Positions 7,390 to 10,565 of a DNA stretch of 10,565 bases are shown piece after piece (the stretch's first letter is position 1; the number at the start of each line of letters is the position of its first letter). The stretch covers positions 1 through 10,565 of the forward strand of contig JAAYNU010000025.1 of the NCBI GenBank assembly GCA_012520695.1, in the 5' to 3' direction. The position numbers were made by a program, and so were the translations under genes. The notes under the pieces were generated by a model. It searched no databases. It saw only the letters and a list, made by a program, of their open reading frames with translations, and was not told the DNA's origin. The stretch is from Erysipelothrix sp. GTDB taxonomy: Bacteria > Bacillota_I > Bacilli_A > Erysipelotrichales > Erysipelotrichaceae.

Positions 7390-8016
7390 CTAAACTAAAT
7401 TTAGCACGTCTGTGAATGATGTGAGTATGTGCTGAGCACCCTCTTGATTCAATTCTTCAACACTTCTAAATCCCCAAGAAACGCCGACTGGTATTAAGTT
7501 AGCGTTTTTCGCTGTTTTCATATCAACATCAGAGTCTCCAACAAAGAATACTTTTGAGCAATTCATGTCCGAAAGAATTTTCTCAGTGTGATGAGGATTG
7601 GGTTTGTGTAGTCCATCGTCTTGATCACCCACAATAGATACAAAGGATACATCCTTCAAATAATGTTTCACAATCTCATCAGTATACATTTGCATTTTAT
7701 TTGTATGAATTGAAATTGGTATCTTTAAATCATTAAGTTTAAGCAGTGTTTCGCGAACGTCATCATATAAAAATGAATCATTTCGATATGCTTTACCATA
7801 AGCAATCAAGTATTCCTCATAGTAAGCATCAACATCAGTGACATCTTTTGGTAGTGAGCGCTCGACTAATTTTCGAATCCCATTTCCAACAAAAGTCTTG
7901 TAGACTTCCATATCATGCTCTGGCATGTTGTGACGTCTCAAGACCTCGTTCATTGCATTTCCTAAATCATTTATTGAGTTTAATAACGTTCCATCTAAGT
8001 CGAATATAAATCCCAT
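7390..8016 (-). CDS. HAD-superfamily hydrolase, phosphoglycolate phosphatase-like
   Basis: Predicted cytosolic Mg-dependent phosphomonoesterase of HAD subfamily IA with a helical cap. From the ATG at 8016 it has 208 residues. Motif I is DLDGTLLNS with nucleophile Asp6 and acid/base Asp8; the cap follows. Motif II is IHTNK (~residue 104), motif III the Lys in HKPNP (~140), and motif IV GDSDVD (Asp161, Asp165). The tail GVSWGF resembles Gph proteins. The frame extends to 8082, but that start would lie in the preceding operon's terminator. The ATG at 8016 has GAAGGTG just upstream (8027-8021) and puts DxDGT at the N terminus, as is normal. Substrate is unknown. Phosphoglycolate, a sugar phosphate, or pyrophosphate/HPr-phosphate as for PpaX are all possible, and the motifs do not decide. 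It is first in an operon with ppaC and rlmA. Confidence 0.88.
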   Translation of the reverse strand: MGFIFDLDGTLLNSINDLGNAMNEVLRRHNMPEHDMEVYKTFVGNGIRKLVERSLPKDVTDVDAYYEEYLIAYGKAYRNDSFLYDDVRETLLKLNDLKIPISIHTNKMQMYTDEIVKHYLKDVSFVSIVGDQDDGLHKPNPHHTEKILSDMNCSKVFFVGDSDVDMKTAKNANLIPVGVSWGFRSVEELNQEGAQHILTSFTDVLNLV

Positions 8017-8041
8017 AGAGCACCTTCCATCTAGTGGCATT

Positions 8042-8071
8042 ATTATATCATTAATGATTGTGTTTAGCCAA
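8042..8071 (-). promoter_or_regulatory. Predicted promoter of the HAD-ppaC-rlmA operon
   Basis: On the minus strand a perfect TATAAT (8047-8042) lies 18 bases after TTGGCT (8071-8066; 4 of 6 to TTGACA). Initiation would be near 8035, about 19 bases before the HAD start codon and just before its ribosome site. The -35 shares bases with the T-run of the upstream terminator. Confidence 0.65.
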
Positions 8072-8101
8072 AAAAGCCGCACTCCAATAATGGAATGCGA
8101 C
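8070..8101 (-). terminator. Rho-independent terminator of the ABC exporter operon
   Basis: On the minus strand GTCGCATTCCA (8101-8091), loop TTAT, and TGGAGTGCGGC (8086-8076) pair over 11 bp with two G-U pairs, followed by six T (8075-8070). It starts nine bases after the exporter stop codon (8112-8110). A strong, canonical terminator that separates the exporter from the HAD operon. Confidence 0.92.
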
Positions 8102-8109
8102 CGATTAAA

Positions 8110-9900
8110 TTAGCTTAATTCTGTTTGACCTGAATAGAGGGAAGCATATCTTCCGTTTTGTGCAAGAAGGTCATCGTGACTTCCTCGCTCAATGATTTCT
8201 CCCTTTTCAAGGACAATGATCGCGTCAGCATTACGCACTGTTGAAAGTCTGTGCGCAATAACGAATGTTGTACGGCCTTCCATGATGGAATCCATACCGC
8301 GTTCAACAAGACTCTCTGTACGCGTATCAATGGAGCTTGTAGCTTCATCAAGAATTAAAATACTTGGGTTGGCTACGGCTGCACGAGCAATGTTGAGGAG
8401 TTGTTTTTGCCCTTGAGATAGTTCATCACCATCGCCTGAGATCTTGGTATCATAACCAAACTCTAGTTGATTAATGAAGTGATGAGCATTCGCAAGTTTC
8501 GCTGCTTCAATACATTCGAAATCACTTGCTTCAAGGTTACCATAACGAATGTTTTCCATAATTGTACCTGTGAATAAGTGAGTATCTTGGAGTACCATCG
8601 CAATATGCTTACGAAGGCTAAGTCGGTTAAGTGTTTTGATTTCCTGTCCGTCAATCAGGATCTTACCTGAATCAATATCATAGAATCTTGATATCAGGTT
8701 CGTGATGGTTGTTTTCCCTGCACCTGTTGATCCAACAAACCCAATCTTCTGTCCCTGTTTTGCCCAGAATGTTACGTCCTTTAGAATTGGAACACCAGGG
8801 TTATATGAGAAGTTAACATTCTCAAAGCGAACTTCACCTTCAACATCAGTAAGAACGATGTCATCATCATTGATGGTCTCAAGTGACCAGTCAAGAAGTT
8901 CAAAGATTCTTTCTGCTGATGCGAGTGCTGATTGTAGAGTTGTGAATTGTTGCGAGATCTCATTGATTGGTTTTCCTTGTGTTCGTGTCATATTAACATA
9001 AGCACTTAAACTACCAATTGAGAGTCCATGATTAATGGATAAGTATCCACCCAATACTCCAATAACAGCGTATGAAATCGTGTTAAGGTTTTGCATCAAA
9101 GGAAACATCATAATGGATGTGATTTGAGCAAACTGAGAGTTTCGGCGATAGACCTTATTAAGTCCATCAAATTTCTTCTGAGCTTCTTCTTCGTGATTAA
9201 AGAGTTGCAGGACCATTTGGCCTTCCATTGCTTCTTCAATGTATCCGTTAAGTGCTCCAAGAGATTGTTGTTGTCGTTTCGCATAGATGCGTGACTTACT
9301 TACAACCCATCGCGCTAGTAATGATAGAAGCGGAAGTATCATCAGTGTTACTGCTGATAAGATCGGGCTGATGCTGATCGTAACCACAATCGTACCTAGG
9401 AGTGTGAACACGTTGATGATGATGGATGCTGCTGCGGTATTAAGTCCTTCTCCGACGAGATCAATATCGTTGGTGAATCGGGACATTAAGTCTCCGTGTG
9501 AGTTTGCATCGTGGTGAACAACGTCCATTCTTAGAACGCGTTCGAACATATCTTTACGAATTGTTTCAACTGTTTTTTGTGAAATCTTAACCATCATGCG
9601 TGTTGAGAAGAATGTCATTCCAATTTCAACGATGAATATAACGGCCAGAATTGATAGTTGTAATAGTAATGTCTTACCCATTACTTCATATGTAATCGTT
9701 CCATCAAATCCTTGGGTAATACTATCAATTAAGGGTTTGATTGCATAGGATCCATAAAGGCCTGCAAGTGTTGCGATGACTGAAGCGATGATAACGAATA
9801 ATAGGGCGATTTTAGACTGTCCTAAGTATGCGATCAATCGCATTAATGTTGCTTTTTGATTTTTTGGTTTGTTTCCAATGACCATGCCTCTTCGACTCAT
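8110..9900 (-). CDS. Heterodimeric ABC exporter, canonical-site half-transporter (BmrD/TM288-like)
   Basis: Inner-membrane ABC exporter half with a fused transmembrane domain (about residues 30-330, six helices expected; several clear hydrophobic runs such as IALLFVIIASVIATL) and a C-terminal ATPase. The ATPase has Walker A GSTGAGKTT (Lys396), the Q-loop in VLQDTHLF, the signature LSQGQ, Walker B ILILDE with catalytic Glu519, a D-loop SSID, and H-loop His550 in IAHRLS. The 596 residues are normal for the family. The basic N terminus with NKPKNQKATLMRLI resembles the longer partner of heterodimeric exporters. Its LSQGQ deviates from LSGGQ, as is usual for this subunit. The ATG overlaps the TGA of the upstream half by four bases (ATGA), with AAAGGGG as ribosome site. 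Substrate unknown: drugs, lipids or peptides. No adjacent regulator or bacteriocin gene is seen. Confidence 0.94.
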   Translation of the reverse strand: MSRRGMVIGNKPKNQKATLMRLIAYLGQSKIALLFVIIASVIATLAGLYGSYAIKPLIDSITQGFDGTITYEVMGKTLLLQLSILAVIFIVEIGMTFFSTRMMVKISQKTVETIRKDMFERVLRMDVVHHDANSHGDLMSRFTNDIDLVGEGLNTAAASIIINVFTLLGTIVVTISISPILSAVTLMILPLLSLLARWVVSKSRIYAKRQQQSLGALNGYIEEAMEGQMVLQLFNHEEEAQKKFDGLNKVYRRNSQFAQITSIMMFPLMQNLNTISYAVIGVLGGYLSINHGLSIGSLSAYVNMTRTQGKPINEISQQFTTLQSALASAERIFELLDWSLETINDDDIVLTDVEGEVRFENVNFSYNPGVPILKDVTFWAKQGQKIGFVGSTGAGKTTITNLISRFYDIDSGKILIDGQEIKTLNRLSLRKHIAMVLQDTHLFTGTIMENIRYGNLEASDFECIEAAKLANAHHFINQLEFGYDTKISGDGDELSQGQKQLLNIARAAVANPSILILDEATSSIDTRTESLVERGMDSIMEGRTTFVIAHRLSTVRNADAIIVLEKGEIIERGSHDDLLAQNGRYASLYSGQTELS

Positions 9901-10565
9901 TCTAAATCCCCTTTCTTCATTTGTGATTCAAATATTTCTTTATATACAGCTGATGTTTCTAATAAATCATCATGCTTTCCAAGTCCAACAATTTGTCCTT
10001 GATCAAGTACGACAATCTTATCTGAATCAGCAACTGATGATATTTTTTGAGCAATACTGATAATTGAGATATCACTGTAGAGTGATTCAAGTGATTTTTT
10101 AACTTGTGTCTCTGTAGCAGAGTCAAGTGCTGAAGTACTGTCATCAAGAACTAAGATTTTAGGGTTCATGATGAGTGCTCGAGCAATACACATTCTTTGA
10201 CGTTGTCCACCGGATAGGTTTGTCCCACCTTGTTGGATTGGAGCATCGTATCCCAGTTCTTGTTCATGGATGAATGCATTAATTGATGCTGCCTTGGTTG
10301 CTCGTTCGAGCAGTTCAATACTTGCATCAGCATTACCGAGTCTTAAGTTCTCAGCAATCGTTCCTGTAAAGAGAACGTTCTTTTGTGGTACAAATCCGAA
10401 TTCGGATCGGAGTTCTTTAAGATCAAGATCTTTAATGTTGACGCCATCAAGAAGGATTTCTCCTTCAGTAACATCAATGAGCCGTACTAGTAAGTTAATC
10501 AGTGTTGTTTTACCAGAACCGGTTGAACCGATAATACCAATGTGCTCTCCTGGTTCAATTGTGAA
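9897..10565 (-). CDS. Heterodimeric ABC exporter, degenerate-site half-transporter (BmrC/TM287-like), C-terminal part
   Basis: The frame is open to the right edge of the window, so only the last 222 residues, nearly the whole ATPase domain, are present. The membrane domain lies outside. Visible in order are Walker A GSTGSGKTT, the Q-loop in FVPQKNVLF, the full signature LSGGQRQR and Walker B ILVLDD. In Walker B the usual catalytic Glu is Asp (codon 10142-10140). The switch His is replaced by Gln in SIAQKI (codon 10049-10047). Those two changes mark the non-hydrolysing or slow site of TM287/BmrC-type subunits, whose canonical partner is encoded next. The combination of a good signature here and a good Glu/His in the partner gives one active composite site. 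The stop TGA overlaps the partner's ATG. This is not a pseudogene: the frame is intact and the substitutions are the family pattern. Confidence 0.93.
   Translation of the reverse strand, partial: FTIEPGEHIGIIGSTGSGKTTLINLLVRLIDVTEGEILLDGVNIKDLDLKELRSEFGFVPQKNVLFTGTIAENLRLGNADASIELLERATKAASINAFIHEQELGYDAPIQQGGTNLSGGQRQRMCIARALIMNPKILVLDDSTSALDSATETQVKKSLESLYSDISIISIAQKISSVADSDKIVVLDQGQIVGLGKHDDLLETSAVYKEIFESQMKKGDLE

Noticed and set aside
8017..8082. N-terminal extension of the HAD gene
   Set aside because: Runs through the predicted promoter and into the terminator stem of the preceding operon; the ATG at 8016 has its own ribosome site.
9897..10193. Separate 98-residue ATPase fragment or pseudogene
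   Set aside because: The frame continues without a stop to the window edge with Walker A, Q-loop and signature, so the internal Met is not a start and the gene is merely cut by the window.
1..10565. CRISPR arrays, tRNA/rRNA genes, insertion sequences, prophage or defence genes
   Set aside because: Looked for on both strands; no repeat-spacer pattern, no transposase or integrase, and no RNA gene structure was seen.

Overview
The window reads as ordinary chromosome from a low-GC Gram-positive bacterium (Bacillota). The basis is AT-rich DNA, strong AGGAGG-type ribosome sites, extended -10 promoters, short U-tailed terminators, a cofactor-independent phosphoglycerate mutase, a CBS/DRTGG family II pyrophosphatase and a BmrC/BmrD (TM287/288)-type ABC exporter. 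TGA is used as a stop, so it is not a typical Mycoplasma-type code. An Erysipelothrix-like member of the Erysipelotrichia is a guess from gene style only; I could not test it.

Layout, left to right. (1) The C-terminal end of an unrecognised membrane protein runs rightward to 304. It converges on gpmI, which runs leftward from 1946 to 381. Between and partly inside them are two terminators, one per strand. (2) A 172-bp divergent promoter region separates gpmI from gnd-zwf, which runs rightward from 2119 to 4927. The two genes encode the two dehydrogenases of the oxidative pentose phosphate pathway and overlap by 8 bases. (3) A symmetric hairpin at 4926-4953 ends zwf and the convergent leftward operon. 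(4) That operon, transcribed leftward from a promoter at about 8071-8042, is a HAD phosphatase, a 547-residue CBS-DRTGG manganese-dependent pyrophosphatase, and an RlmA-type 23S rRNA guanine methyltransferase. (5) Upstream of it, also leftward, are the two halves of a heterodimeric ABC exporter. The degenerate-site subunit is cut by the window edge, and the canonical-site subunit is complete. A strong terminator follows the exporter and directly abuts the promoter of the HAD operon.

Functionally the left half is central carbon metabolism: gpmI in lower glycolysis and gnd/zwf for NADPH and pentoses. The middle is phosphate/pyrophosphate clearing plus rRNA modification, and the right end is a multidrug- or lipid-type exporter. 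No mobile element, CRISPR array, tRNA/rRNA gene or new defence-like system is visible. The points worth a second look are fine-scale: the corrected start sites, the coupled gene overlaps, the interlocked terminators, the terminator/promoter overlap, and two sequence variants in the G6PDH. Every stretch between genes is under 300 bases and is accounted for by promoters or terminators.
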